Part shown: piece by piece, positions 8,018 to 16,548 of the stretch | Numbering within the stretch: the first letter of the stretch is position 1 | How the letters are laid out: every line of letters starts with the position of its first letter | Assembly (NCBI GenBank): GCA_002452745.1 | Contig: DKFC01000043.1 | Coordinates: forward strand, 45,209-109,208 | Source of the DNA: Firmicutes bacterium UBA6806 | GTDB taxonomy: Bacteria > Bacillota > Clostridia > Peptostreptococcales > Acidaminobacteraceae | Reading direction: 5' to 3' | DNA: 64,000 nt | Notes under the pieces: model-generated | What the model saw: only the letters and a program-made list of their open reading frames with translations | The model's database searches: none | Told to the model about the DNA's origin: nothing | Program-made: the position numbers and the translations under genes

Positions 8018-8692
8018 TCACTTGAAAGTATACCCTATCCCATGTACAGTTTTGACGTACGTCGGATTTTTCGAATCCAATTCAATTTTGATTCTGAGGT
8101 TCTTGACATGGCTGTCAATGGCTCGGTCATACCCTTTAAAATCAGCACCCATGACAAAAGCAATGAGTTCTTCTCTTGTAAATACTTTATTTGGTGACTT
8201 TGCAAGTGTCACAAGAAGGTCAAACTCGTTTGGTGTGACTTTGACCGTTAAGCCGTCCACAACAACTAAATGAGATTCCTCATCTATGACAAGTCTGCCA
8301 TCGTCATATCTGAATTTTCCCCCATACTCTCCAATGGAGCGCCTTAAAACTGCATGGACCCTCGCAAGGAGCTGCTTTAAACTAAACGGTTTTATCACGT
8401 AATCATCTGCTCCCATCTGGAGTCCTCCGATGATATCAGTCTCCTCAATCTTAGCTGTGAGCATGATGATTGGCACTTTCGAAAATGTCCTCACTTCTCT
8501 ACAAACAGCTTCGCCGTTTAAGTCTGGCAACATCAAATCCAACAAAATCAAATCTATGGGCTCTAAGCGAACATATTCAAGCGCCCTAAATCCGGTTTCA
8601 GCGACTACCGTTTTAAATCCGTGACTTTCAAGATAAGCGGAAACTGCCTCCGATATGTTTTTTTCGTCCTCTACTATAAGTATTTTAGCCAT
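8018..8692 (-). CDS. OmpR/PhoB-family response regulator
   Basis: This 224-residue regulator has a receiver domain with the acidic pair at 9-10, phospho-acceptor Asp52 (LLDLMLPD) and a switch Lys in VIKPFSL, then a C-terminal winged helix ending in VKTVHGIGYTFK. It is the cognate partner of the kinase that follows. The gene diverges from the MarR-MATE operon across 369 bases, so it could control those pumps or only its own operon. Confidence 0.92.
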   Translation of the reverse strand: MAKILIVEDEKNISEAVSAYLESHGFKTVVAETGFRALEYVRLEPIDLILLDLMLPDLNGEAVCREVRTFSKVPIIMLTAKIEETDIIGGLQMGADDYVIKPFSLKQLLARVHAVLRRSIGEYGGKFRYDDGRLVIDEESHLVVVDGLTVKVTPNEFDLLVTLAKSPNKVFTREELIAFVMGADFKGYDRAIDSHVKNLRIKIELDSKNPTYVKTVHGIGYTFK

Positions 8693-8924
8693 AATGTCCT
8701 CACTTATTACTTTTACTGTTATTTATTCGTTTACCCAATATGACTTCCGCTTTTCAATTTTTTTGTAAAAAAAATAAACGGGAGTCATTTCTCTCTATCC
8801 GTTCATTATAAGCCAACCCTTTATTAATTTATAGCTTTTATTTAGACTCCCAAAGATACAATCTCATATTTTTATGTAGATTTTATGGATTTGTGAATTT
8901 TTCTAAAATAAAGTCCAAAATAGA

Positions 8925-8953
8925 TTGACATTAAAATATTTCGAGAGTAGAAT
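8925..8953 (+). promoter_or_regulatory. Promoter of the MarR-MATE operon
   Basis: TTGACA (8925-8930) and TAGAAT (8948-8953) are spaced by exactly 17 bases, upstream of the MarR gene. The remainder of the gene-free stretch 8693-9061 is AT-rich. Apart from this promoter and the adjacent operator, I see nothing definite in it. Confidence 0.65.
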
Positions 8954-8970
8954 TGTTGCATACGCAACTA
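8953..8970 (+). promoter_or_regulatory. Candidate MarR operator
   Basis: TTGTTGCATACGCAACTA is a near-palindrome with perfect GTTGC/GCAAC arms around ATAC. It lies directly after the -10 box, over the expected transcription start. MarR dimers bind palindromes of this size, so autorepression by the 9062-9538 product is likely. Confidence 0.55.
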
Positions 8971-9061
8971 ATCCGTTATAGGCAATACTTTGTATTCAAT
9001 ACGCACTCATATAAATAATTGACTACTATTTAATTGACTGACTATTTGTAAGGAGACCACT

Positions 9062-9538
9062 ATGATTCCAGAAAGGATTGAACGTGAACAACTAATAGAG
9101 GAAATGAAACTCTCCCGTTATGTTTCAATCATCTATCGCCATAGTAGAATCTATATGGACCATGAACTGGCAGATCACGACTTCGGAAGCGGGCAACATG
9201 GGTATCTCTTTTACCTGTACGATCATCCCGGGGCAACTCAGGATCAAATCAGTCGTGAATTTGAGATCGACAAAGCCACCACTGCAAGAGCCCTTCAAAA
9301 ACTTGAGCACGGCGGTTTTATCGTCAGAGAATCAGATCCAAATGACCGTAGGGTCAATCACGTATTTTTAACCGAAAAGGGCGTTAAAATTCAACAGAAA
9401 CTCAAGTCCATCACAGGGCAATGGTCAAATATTCTGCTTGAATCATTTGATGAAAATGATATTCAGCAGCTCCATCGTTACTTGCATCGGTTGGCCACAA
9501 ATTGTAAGGACTTTAAACACAAGAAAGAGGGGACATAA
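9062..9538 (+). CDS. MarR-family regulator of a MATE pump
   Basis: This 158-residue winged-helix MarR protein has a recognition region around residues 60-85 and wing ESDPNDRRVNH. AAGGAG lies six bases before the start. It ends one base before the ATG of the MATE gene, so the two are coupled, and an operator-like palindrome overlaps its promoter. Family knowledge supports ligand-responsive repression of the linked efflux gene. Confidence 0.92.
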   Translation: MIPERIEREQLIEEMKLSRYVSIIYRHSRIYMDHELADHDFGSGQHGYLFYLYDHPGATQDQISREFEIDKATTARALQKLEHGGFIVRESDPNDRRVNHVFLTEKGVKIQQKLKSITGQWSNILLESFDENDIQQLHRYLHRLATNCKDFKHKKEGT

Positions 9539-9539
9539 C

Positions 9540-10898
9540 ATGACAGATCAACTTAACAATCCATTGCGAACGGAATCCATCGGCAAGCTGCTGATTCAGT
9601 TCTCCATTCCCGCAATTGTAGGGATGATGGTAAATGCGCTTTACAACGTTGTAGATAGAATCTATATCGGTTGGCTTGGGCCGCTTGCCATGACTGGAAT
9701 AGGCTTAAATCTTCCATTTATGACAATTTTAATGGCCTTCGGCATGCTCATCGGAATCGGGGGTGGTGCCAACATTTCAATTAGACTTGGACAGGGCAAA
9801 CGCGATGATGCCGAGCGCATTTTAGGAAACGCACTGACTTTACTGATTTTAATCATGGCAGTGGTTTCAGTGGTGGGCTTGGCCTTTAAAGTGCCACTAC
9901 TCTATCAATTTGGAGCTAGTGATGCTACCATTGGATATGCAAACGAATACATTACAATTATCCTGTTTGGCGCTATTTTTCAAGGGGTTGGGTTTGGCCT
10001 CAACAACATTATTCGTGCAGAGGGCAGTCCTAAAATCGCCATGTTCACAATGCTTATCGGTGCTATTTCCAACATCATTTTAGACCCTATCTTCATCTTT
10101 GTATTTGACATGGGAATTGCAGGTGCAGCACTTGCAACTATTATTTCGCAATTTATATCCGCTGTCTGGGTTTTAAGACATTTTCTTTCCGGCAACAGCA
10201 AATTAACCCTAAAAAAAGCCAATCTCAAATTGGATTCGGAAATTATCATCAGCACTTTTAGCATTGGAATGTCACCATTTTTCATGCAGATTGCCGCAAG
10301 TATCGTGACAATTGTTTCAAACAACGCGTTAAAAAATACTGGTGGAGACATTGCAATCGGCGCAATGACTGTTATCAACGCCATTGCTATCATGTTTATG
10401 ATGCCGATTTTCGGACTCAATCAAGGCTCTCAGCCAATTATTGGCTATAACTATGGCGCAAAGCAATACGGCCGTGTAAAACAGACTCTCAAACTGGCAA
10501 TACTGGCAGCTTCGTCAATTTGCCTGGTGGCTTTTATTTCCACTCAGTTCTTTACAATTTATCTTGTCAAAATCTTCAATCGTGATCCCGAACTGGTTTC
10601 AACCGCCACTCAAGGTATGAAAATCTTCCTCTGTATGATGCCTTTCATCGGGTTTCAAATTATCAGTGCCAATTATTTTCAAGCGGTTGGGAAAGCCCCT
10701 AAGGCTATGTTTTTAAGTCTTCTTAGACAAGTGATTGTATTGATTCCAATGCTGATTATCCTTCCAAAATTCTTTGGTCTAACAGGTGTTTGGATGGCAG
10801 GCCCAACTGCTGACTTCATCGCCTCAGTGGTGACAGCTATCTTTATTATTGTAGAAATGAGGCATCTGGACAGCTCACATCAGGAACAAATCGCATAG
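9540..10898 (+). CDS. MATE-family multidrug efflux transporter
   Basis: This 452-residue protein has twelve predicted membrane helices in two related halves, with typical MATE motifs (IPAIVGMMVNALYNVVDRIY-type start and NQGSQPIIGYNYGA in the second half). MATE proteins export cationic drugs using Na+ or H+ gradients. ATG 9540 is chosen over the earlier ATG 9438 because AGAGGGG is correctly placed and the earlier start lies well inside the MarR gene. A bidirectional terminator follows at 10924. Confidence 0.93.
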   Translation: MTDQLNNPLRTESIGKLLIQFSIPAIVGMMVNALYNVVDRIYIGWLGPLAMTGIGLNLPFMTILMAFGMLIGIGGGANISIRLGQGKRDDAERILGNALTLLILIMAVVSVVGLAFKVPLLYQFGASDATIGYANEYITIILFGAIFQGVGFGLNNIIRAEGSPKIAMFTMLIGAISNIILDPIFIFVFDMGIAGAALATIISQFISAVWVLRHFLSGNSKLTLKKANLKLDSEIIISTFSIGMSPFFMQIAASIVTIVSNNALKNTGGDIAIGAMTVINAIAIMFMMPIFGLNQGSQPIIGYNYGAKQYGRVKQTLKLAILAASSICLVAFISTQFFTIYLVKIFNRDPELVSTATQGMKIFLCMMPFIGFQIISANYFQAVGKAPKAMFLSLLRQVIVLIPMLIILPKFFGLTGVWMAGPTADFIASVVTAIFIIVEMRHLDSSHQEQIA

Positions 10899-10923
10899 TA
10901 CGTTGTACAGACAGTTTCCTTTT

Positions 10924-10973
10924 AAAAAAACGCCCTCTAGTCGTTAGATTTCTAACTCTAGAGGGCGTTTTTT
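10924..10973. terminator. Bidirectional intrinsic terminator between MATE and NYN genes
   Basis: AACGCCCTCTAG pairs with CTAGAGGGCGTT, with a further TTAG/CTAA pair inside, and is flanked by A and T runs. It can stop transcription from both the plus-strand MATE operon and the minus-strand NYN operon. Confidence 0.88.
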
Positions 10974-11035
10974 ACGAATGCCATTGCAGACATAATCAAA
11001 TTGATAAAAAACGGAGGCCCCAGTATTGAAGTATT

Positions 11036-11902
11036 TTATTGAGGGTTTATCTCCTTTTTAGGCGGTTTCTTCCGCGGGCCGCGCTTTTTCTTCTTTGGCG
11101 GCTGAGAACGGTTGTTGTCCTGAGGTTTTTTAAGCCGCACCCACATGGATTGGCTGTTTCCCTTTGTATGGATATCGAGAAAATCAAATTTTCTCAAGAA
11201 TTTTGATAGTTTGGAATCACCATAGTTCCGAACATCAAAATCAGGATACCGCTTGACGAGGCGGTTTCCAAGCTCACCCATGTTCATACTTTGCTCGTCT
11301 CCGTCTATTTCATTCATCATCTTTAGGATCGCTGCTTTGATGATGCTGAGGTCTGTCATGCTCTTGCCGTTGTCACTGGATTTTGACCCTGCTGCTTCTG
11401 GTTTCAAAGCCGCTTTGCGAGGGTCGTCAGAAACGCCCTTCACATCCATTTCAGTGTCATTGTCTGAAGCCTCGAGAACCTCTAGATATTTAAACTGGTT
11501 ACACGATGCTATAAACGGCTTTGGCGTTTTCTTCTCACCCATTCCCAAGACAAACATTGCAGATTCTCTAAGCCTTGATGAAAGTTTGGTAAAATCACTG
11601 TCACTTGATACGATGCAAAATCCATCCACTTTATCTGAGTAGAGGATATCCATGGCATCAATAATCATGGCCGAGTCCGTTGCATTCTTTCCACTTGTAT
11701 AATTGTACTGTTGGATTGGCGTGATGGAACTTTCCAAAAGCACATCTTTCCAAGATGCAGCAGTGCTCTTCGTCCAATCACCATATATCCGCTTGTAGGT
11801 GGCAACCCCATAATTTGAAATTTCATTTAATATGCTGACTATATACTTGGCGGAAATATTGTCCGCATCTATTAAAACCGCAAAACGCTTCTCCTCTAAC
11901 AT
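11036..11902 (-). CDS. NYN (LabA-like) nuclease-fold protein with OST-HTH/LOTUS domain
   Basis: This 288-residue protein has an N-terminal NYN/PIN-like domain with the expected acidic residues Asp12, Asp14, Asp76 and Asp101/Asp103. A linker and an OST-HTH/LOTUS domain (about 183-257) follow, then a Lys/Arg/Pro-rich tail (about 265-285). NYN domains are predicted metal-dependent ribonucleases, and LOTUS domains bind RNA. The basic tail supports an RNA-processing or decay role, but the substrate is unknown. It is the last gene of a VOC - MscS - NYN run, 21 bases after MscS. Confidence 0.88.
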   Translation of the reverse strand: MLEEKRFAVLIDADNISAKYIVSILNEISNYGVATYKRIYGDWTKSTAASWKDVLLESSITPIQQYNYTSGKNATDSAMIIDAMDILYSDKVDGFCIVSSDSDFTKLSSRLRESAMFVLGMGEKKTPKPFIASCNQFKYLEVLEASDNDTEMDVKGVSDDPRKAALKPEAAGSKSSDNGKSMTDLSIIKAAILKMMNEIDGDEQSMNMGELGNRLVKRYPDFDVRNYGDSKLSKFLRKFDFLDIHTKGNSQSMWVRLKKPQDNNRSQPPKKKKRGPRKKPPKKEINPQ

Positions 11903-11923
11903 ATCCTCCTCTTTCTCTGATGT

Positions 11924-12757
11924 TTACATCATTTGAATTCTTTCATACTGAGAAAACACTTCCAAGATCTCTTGCCAGATCAGATTTTCTGTCATCCGCG
12001 CTTGCCTTGGTTCACATAGATAGCGCATCGTCAGCAGAATATAACCATCGTAAACTTTTACATACACAATAGGCGTTAAATTTTGATAGTGAAGCATATA
12101 CCGTTTGGAAGCCGCTGTGACATTTTCTTCTGCTTCCTTCGTGAGGTGTAATGTGTGATGGTTGATAATCGACTCCAGCTGTTTCTTTGCTTCGCTCCAA
12201 TCGCTGTCAAGCGTCAGCCTGACTTCGATTTCGTTCCACAAGTAGTCAAACCCTTTGTTTGAATTGTTGATTCCGTGGAGGAAGAGAAAATTATTTGGAA
12301 TGTGTATGATGCGACCTGTGCTTTGCTGGCCCTTTTCAGACCTTGTCACTTCCATCATGACTGTCTGAAAGACTTTGATATCAATAACATCGCCAATAAT
12401 GCCATTGACATCAATTCGGTCGCCCACTTCATATGTCTTCTGAAAGACTAATATCAGCCAAGCTGCCATGTTGGTGAAGAGCTCCCGAAGTGAGATTGCA
12501 ATCCCGGCAGATATAAATCCTACATAGGTAGCAAGGTCTTGTTTGCTCCCCGACCAAATCAACAGAATGATGATTAGCATAATCGTCGTGTTAAAATAGT
12601 AAATTCTTTTGCGGGTTGTATAATACACGCTATTGTTTTTTATGGTTTTAAATAAGATGCGTGTCATCAACTGGCTGAGAATAAAATTTATCAACAGCAG
12701 TCCAAATGACACCACTAGTTTTATCAAAACCACATTTTCAAATATTTTAGCAAACAT
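11924..12757 (-). CDS. Small mechanosensitive channel of the MscS family
   Basis: This 277-residue protein has three N-terminal membrane helices and a third-helix/beta-domain region with the MscS motif around AAWLILVFQKTYEVGDRI, then the C-terminal alpha/beta cage region. MscS-type channels open under membrane tension to release solutes during osmotic downshock. GGTGGAG precedes the start. It sits between VOC and NYN genes with short gaps, so co-transcription is likely although no functional link is known. Confidence 0.88.
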   Translation of the reverse strand: MFAKIFENVVLIKLVVSFGLLLINFILSQLMTRILFKTIKNNSVYYTTRKRIYYFNTTIMLIIILLIWSGSKQDLATYVGFISAGIAISLRELFTNMAAWLILVFQKTYEVGDRIDVNGIIGDVIDIKVFQTVMMEVTRSEKGQQSTGRIIHIPNNFLFLHGINNSNKGFDYLWNEIEVRLTLDSDWSEAKKQLESIINHHTLHLTKEAEENVTAASKRYMLHYQNLTPIVYVKVYDGYILLTMRYLCEPRQARMTENLIWQEILEVFSQYERIQMM

Positions 12758-12795
12758 GGGAAGTCTCCACCTTACGCTTTATCATTTTCTCTTTC

Positions 12796-13149
12796 TCACA
12801 CCCTTGCAACAAACTCAAATCGTTCGTTATTTGGCCCATCGAAGAATATGATTTTCCCAGTTCCAACGACTCTTGGCTCAGTGTGTTCTATGTCGTTTTT
12901 TTCAAGTAAATTCATGGCTTCTTCCAGTGATTCCACTTTAAAAGCAATATGTTCGATTGGACCGAGTGTCCGCTCTTCGTTGATAGGTTTTGCAATGAGC
13001 TCTACAATCGTTCCACCAATTTCCATAAACACCAGTCGGCTATCCGGATAGTGGTAGTCTTTTATAATTTTAGCATCCAAAATCGTCTGATAAAATGTCA
13101 GTGTCTTTTCAATATCCAATACCTTAATCCCAATATGTCCAAATTTCAT
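12796..13149 (-). CDS. Glyoxalase/VOC-family protein
   Basis: This 117-residue VOC-fold protein has two beta-alpha-beta-beta-beta modules and the metal-site residues His5, Glu50, His67 and Glu112 in the places used by glyoxalase I or methylmalonyl-CoA epimerase. The length fits a single-chain VOC subunit that dimerises. The substrate cannot be told: lactoylglutathione-like or other small thioester/aldehyde adducts are possible. GAGGAGG precedes the start. First gene of the operon with MscS and NYN. Confidence 0.85.
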   Translation of the reverse strand: MKFGHIGIKVLDIEKTLTFYQTILDAKIIKDYHYPDSRLVFMEIGGTIVELIAKPINEERTLGPIEHIAFKVESLEEAMNLLEKNDIEHTEPRVVGTGKIIFFDGPNNERFEFVARV

Positions 13150-13366
13150 AATGCCTCCTCATTTTCTCTCTCTGCTTTTATGTGAACACCTTCATGCCAG
13201 TATGTTCTCTTGCAAACTTCTTGAGCTATTAAGTCTATTTTAACAGATAATACCACATTTTCGAAGCCATATATCACATCCTTTTAAAAAGAATCTCTTT
13301 TCCATCTGTTTTACGGTAAATTCCGCCGAAATTGGCTTTAATTTGCGAAAATTCATATGGTGCTAA

Positions 13367-13394
13367 TTGCTTTTTTACCAAATTTCACTATAAT
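13367..13394 (+). promoter_or_regulatory. Promoter of the AbrB-type transporter gene
   Basis: TTGCTT (13367-13372) and TATAAT (13389-13394) are 16 bases apart, about 43 bases before the TTG start codon. Confidence 0.55.
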
Positions 13395-13436
13395 GTTAGG
13401 TAGTCGAACTATTTTTAAAATCAAGGAGGTTTACAA

Positions 13437-14501
13437 TTGCCTGAATTTATACTATTAGTCCTATTATTTATCATAAGTTATCTTGGATATTGGCTCTTTG
13501 AGCTCATTCGATTTCCCGCCAGTCGAATTGTCGGTCCGATCATTGTTGTTGCATTGATACAAATGTTCGGAATTACATTTTCTTCTCCTGTCTTTCTCAA
13601 AATGCTGTTTTCATCAATCTTCGGCGTCTATTTGGGACTTAGGTTCGATCAAACGGCACTGAAACAGTTAAAGGTCTCCATTATTCCAGCTGCTTTTCTG
13701 TCCATTATTTATATAGGCATCACAATTCTCTATGGCAAAATTCTTATGCAGGTCAGTTCAATGGATCACAATACTGCCTTTCTCTCCGTTATTCCAGGAG
13801 GTGTTGCAGAAGCCGGTGTCCTAGCCGTTTCCTTTGGCGCCAATCTCTCTCAGGTTTCCTCCTTTCAGCTGGTGAGGTATCTTTCCATTGTCATGATTAT
13901 GCCGCTTATTTCAAAGTACATCATCTCACCAATTGTAAAGCGCTCTGGCGAATCGAACAAACCGGTTGAAACCAGCCTGCCTCAACTTGATGAGAGTTCA
14001 TTAAACAGCATTCACTACAGTGCCCTTTGGCTGTTTGTAGTGGGCGCTATCGGTTCATTTCTGTTTTATAAAATTCACTTTCCAGCAGCTCTACTTCTTG
14101 GGGCGACGTTTTTTGTTGCTCTGACTCAGCTGATTTCACCTAGACCTTTTAAGCGTCCACCAGAGTTCCTCTACAGCTATGCGCAAATTGGTATGGGTGC
14201 CATTATTGGAACAAGTTTTACCAGAGAAAACTTTTCTGCAGTTGCAGGATTGGTCGTTCCCATGCTCCTATTGACCTTTATGATCGTAACGACAAGTGTT
14301 ATTCTCGGATTTATCTTCTCTAAAATTTTCAAGATGGATTATATGACTGGCTTGATGAGCGTCCTTCCAGGCGGCCTTTCCACAATGGTAATTTTGGCTG
14401 AGGCCTTTGATGTGGACATCGTAACCATCAGCACGCTTCAGCTAGCACGGCTTCTTACCGCAGTTGCAGTCATCCCGATTCTTTATCAGTGGATTCTCTA
14501 A
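13437..14501 (+). CDS. AbrB/DUF554-like AmoA-family membrane transporter
   Basis: This 354-residue membrane protein has two homologous halves, each with a helix pair around the motif SVIPGGVAEAG (near 120) or SVLPGGLSTM (near 305), the signature of the AbrB family (also annotated as ammonia monooxygenase-like). The start is TTG, supported by AAGGAGG seven bases upstream. No ATG with a ribosome site was found. The family is thought to transport small organic compounds but is poorly defined. The gene stands alone, followed by a bidirectional terminator. Confidence 0.82.
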   Translation: MPEFILLVLLFIISYLGYWLFELIRFPASRIVGPIIVVALIQMFGITFSSPVFLKMLFSSIFGVYLGLRFDQTALKQLKVSIIPAAFLSIIYIGITILYGKILMQVSSMDHNTAFLSVIPGGVAEAGVLAVSFGANLSQVSSFQLVRYLSIVMIMPLISKYIISPIVKRSGESNKPVETSLPQLDESSLNSIHYSALWLFVVGAIGSFLFYKIHFPAALLLGATFFVALTQLISPRPFKRPPEFLYSYAQIGMGAIIGTSFTRENFSAVAGLVVPMLLLTFMIVTTSVILGFIFSKIFKMDYMTGLMSVLPGGLSTMVILAEAFDVDIVTISTLQLARLLTAVAVIPILYQWIL

Positions 14502-14518
14502 CCAAAAATAAGCTAATC

Positions 14519-14552
14519 AAGAAAAGACTCAGTGGCTAACTGAGTCTTTTCT
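14519..14552. terminator. Bidirectional terminator between AbrB transporter and speE
   Basis: AAGAAAAGACTCAG pairs with CTGAGTCTTTTCTT around a short loop. It ends both the plus-strand transporter and the minus-strand agmatine/spermidine operon. Confidence 0.88.
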
Positions 14553-14561
14553 TAATATAGG

Positions 14562-15443
14562 CTATTCTCTATGATTGATAAGGTCTAAAACATAATTTGG
14601 AAGTGCAAAAGCCCCTTCGTGAATCTTACTGTTATAATACCTCGTTTTTATCCCCAGCTTTTCCCACGCCTTTACGTTGTGATCTCCGATTGGGTCAAGT
14701 TTTTTGGAGGCAAAGCCAAAGAGCCAGTGCCCAGAAGGATAGGTAGGCATGTGATATTGATAGACTTCCACTACGGGAAATAACGCCTTGATTCTTGCAT
14801 GTGCTCTGAGCATACCCTTTTGATGGAATTCATAGTAAGGAGACTCATGTTGATTGATAAGGATTCCATTTGGTGAAAGTTTTCGGTGGCAAAGTTCATA
14901 AAAAGCCTTTGTAAAAAGGCCTTCTCCCGGCCCAATTGGATCTGTTGAATCAACAATAATTAAGTCGTAGATACCATCCATTTGATTGCTGATAAACTTA
15001 AAGCCATCTTCAAAATAAAGCTTGATGCGAGAATCCTCCTTTAAATGACCAGCTGTTACAGGCAGATAGGTTTCACAAACCCTCACCACTCTCTCATCTA
15101 TTTCAACCATGTCAATTCGTTTGATTTTAGGGTATTTCGAGAGTTCTCTCGAAGTGCCTCCATCACCTCCGCCGATAATCAAAATGGTCTGAATGTCAGG
15201 ATTTGTGGCCATTGCAACATGCGTTATCATCTCATGATAAATAAATTCGTCCTTTTCATTTACCATCATCAGCCCATCCAGTGTGAAAAACGTACCATAT
15301 GTGTCTGAGCGATAGACTTCAATCTTCTGAAAAGGTGTCTGCTCTGAGTGTATCATCTCTTTGACTTCAATGCTCAGTTTCGTCGTCTCGTCCCAATTTT
15401 GCCACCAAATTGCCCCACCACTTGGAATATAGGATTGTCTCAT
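14562..15443 (-). CDS. speE: Spermidine synthase (polyamine aminopropyltransferase)
   Basis: This 293-residue enzyme has the SpeE features: N-terminal beta domain, the GGGDGG motif that binds decarboxylated SAM (near 92), the catalytic DSTDPIGPGEGLF region (about 165) and the substrate-loop Tyr and Asp residues. It transfers an aminopropyl group to putrescine to make spermidine. It is the last gene of the agmatine operon, 18 bases after ptcA, so putrescine from agmatine can be converted directly. The SAM decarboxylase partner is not in the window. Confidence 0.93.
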   Translation of the reverse strand: MRQSYIPSGGAIWWQNWDETTKLSIEVKEMIHSEQTPFQKIEVYRSDTYGTFFTLDGLMMVNEKDEFIYHEMITHVAMATNPDIQTILIIGGGDGGTSRELSKYPKIKRIDMVEIDERVVRVCETYLPVTAGHLKEDSRIKLYFEDGFKFISNQMDGIYDLIIVDSTDPIGPGEGLFTKAFYELCHRKLSPNGILINQHESPYYEFHQKGMLRAHARIKALFPVVEVYQYHMPTYPSGHWLFGFASKKLDPIGDHNVKAWEKLGIKTRYYNSKIHEGAFALPNYVLDLINHRE

Positions 15444-15461
15444 GAGTCACCACTCCCTCTT

Positions 15462-16508
15462 TTAAAGTGTTTTTAGAAAACTTTCAATTCTATTTTTATG
15501 ATACGCAAGTGTTTCTTCAGTTGGGTTGATACTGTATTTATGTGTGAAATATATAAGAATTGCCATCTGAGCTGTCAACCGATTTTCCGCTTGGTCAAAC
15601 GCAACACTATATGGCCCTTCAAGTGCCTCTCTGGTTACCTCCTCTTTGTCGTTTGCTGGGAGGCAGTGCATGAGAATTGCGCCTGGTTTTGCCGCTTCCA
15701 TCAGTTCTTTTGTGATGACGTAATCAGGCATAAATGCGCTTAGTCTCTCCTCTTTTTCATCCAGTTGAGTTACCCAGTAAAAACTATCTCCGTATACCAC
15801 GTCACATTCTGAAATTTTTGAGACATCGTCAGTGATTTCATAACTTGCCCCTGTTAACTCACAGTTTACATCAGCCACTTTGAGCCATTCCTCTTGCATT
15901 TGATACTTCTTAGGGCCAATCTGCTTAAATTTCATCCCGTATTTTGTACAGGTTAAAAGCAATGATCTGCAAACATCAGTTGCATCTCCCATGAAGGCAA
16001 CTGTCAAATCCTCTAATTTCTTGCCTTCTGGCATGTGCTCTTGCATGGTAAAGATATCTGCAAGCATTTGAGTTGGGTGGTAGACGCAGTCAAGCCCGTT
16101 GATAACTGGAACTGTTGACATTTGAGTCAAAGCAGTTGTCGTTTCGCCACTGTTGGTTCTAGCCATTAATATATCGCACATTCTCGACAAAACCCTCGCA
16201 GTATCATCAATTGACTCTTTACCTCCAAGATGGATATCTCTTGGTGAAAGAAAAAGGCCATGCCCCCCCAGTAAGGTTGCCGCCGTTTCGAACGAAACAC
16301 GTGTACGTGTTGAACCCGCTTCAAATATCATAGCGACAGATTTATTTTTAAAGAGCTGAGGGATTGCATTGTCCCTTCTCGCGTCTTTTAAAAGGGTCAT
16401 CAATTCCAACATGTCATCCATTTCGCTTCGTGTGAAATCGCTCATTGTAATCATGTGTCTCATGTTTTCCTTGTTTAAAACAGTTGCTGATGAACTTGGT
16501 AATTTCAT
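15462..16508 (-). CDS. ptcA: Putrescine carbamoyltransferase
   Basis: This 348-residue enzyme belongs to the aspartate/ornithine carbamoyltransferase family, with the carbamoyl-phosphate motif STRTR (66-70) and HCLP near 275. The context (agmatine deiminase, antiporter, carbamate kinase) and the C-terminal extra helix point to putrescine rather than ornithine as the acceptor. It splits N-carbamoylputrescine with phosphate into putrescine and carbamoyl phosphate. ATG 16508 is chosen because GAGGAG sits seven bases upstream; the ORF's earlier ATG lies inside the preceding gene. Ornithine carbamoyltransferase remains possible. Confidence 0.85.
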   Translation of the reverse strand: MKLPSSSATVLNKENMRHMITMSDFTRSEMDDMLELMTLLKDARRDNAIPQLFKNKSVAMIFEAGSTRTRVSFETAATLLGGHGLFLSPRDIHLGGKESIDDTARVLSRMCDILMARTNSGETTTALTQMSTVPVINGLDCVYHPTQMLADIFTMQEHMPEGKKLEDLTVAFMGDATDVCRSLLLTCTKYGMKFKQIGPKKYQMQEEWLKVADVNCELTGASYEITDDVSKISECDVVYGDSFYWVTQLDEKEERLSAFMPDYVITKELMEAAKPGAILMHCLPANDKEEVTREALEGPYSVAFDQAENRLTAQMAILIYFTHKYSINPTEETLAYHKNRIESFLKTL

Positions 16509-16548
16509 AGTATTCTCCTCTAAATATGTTTTTATTATATTGACCTTA

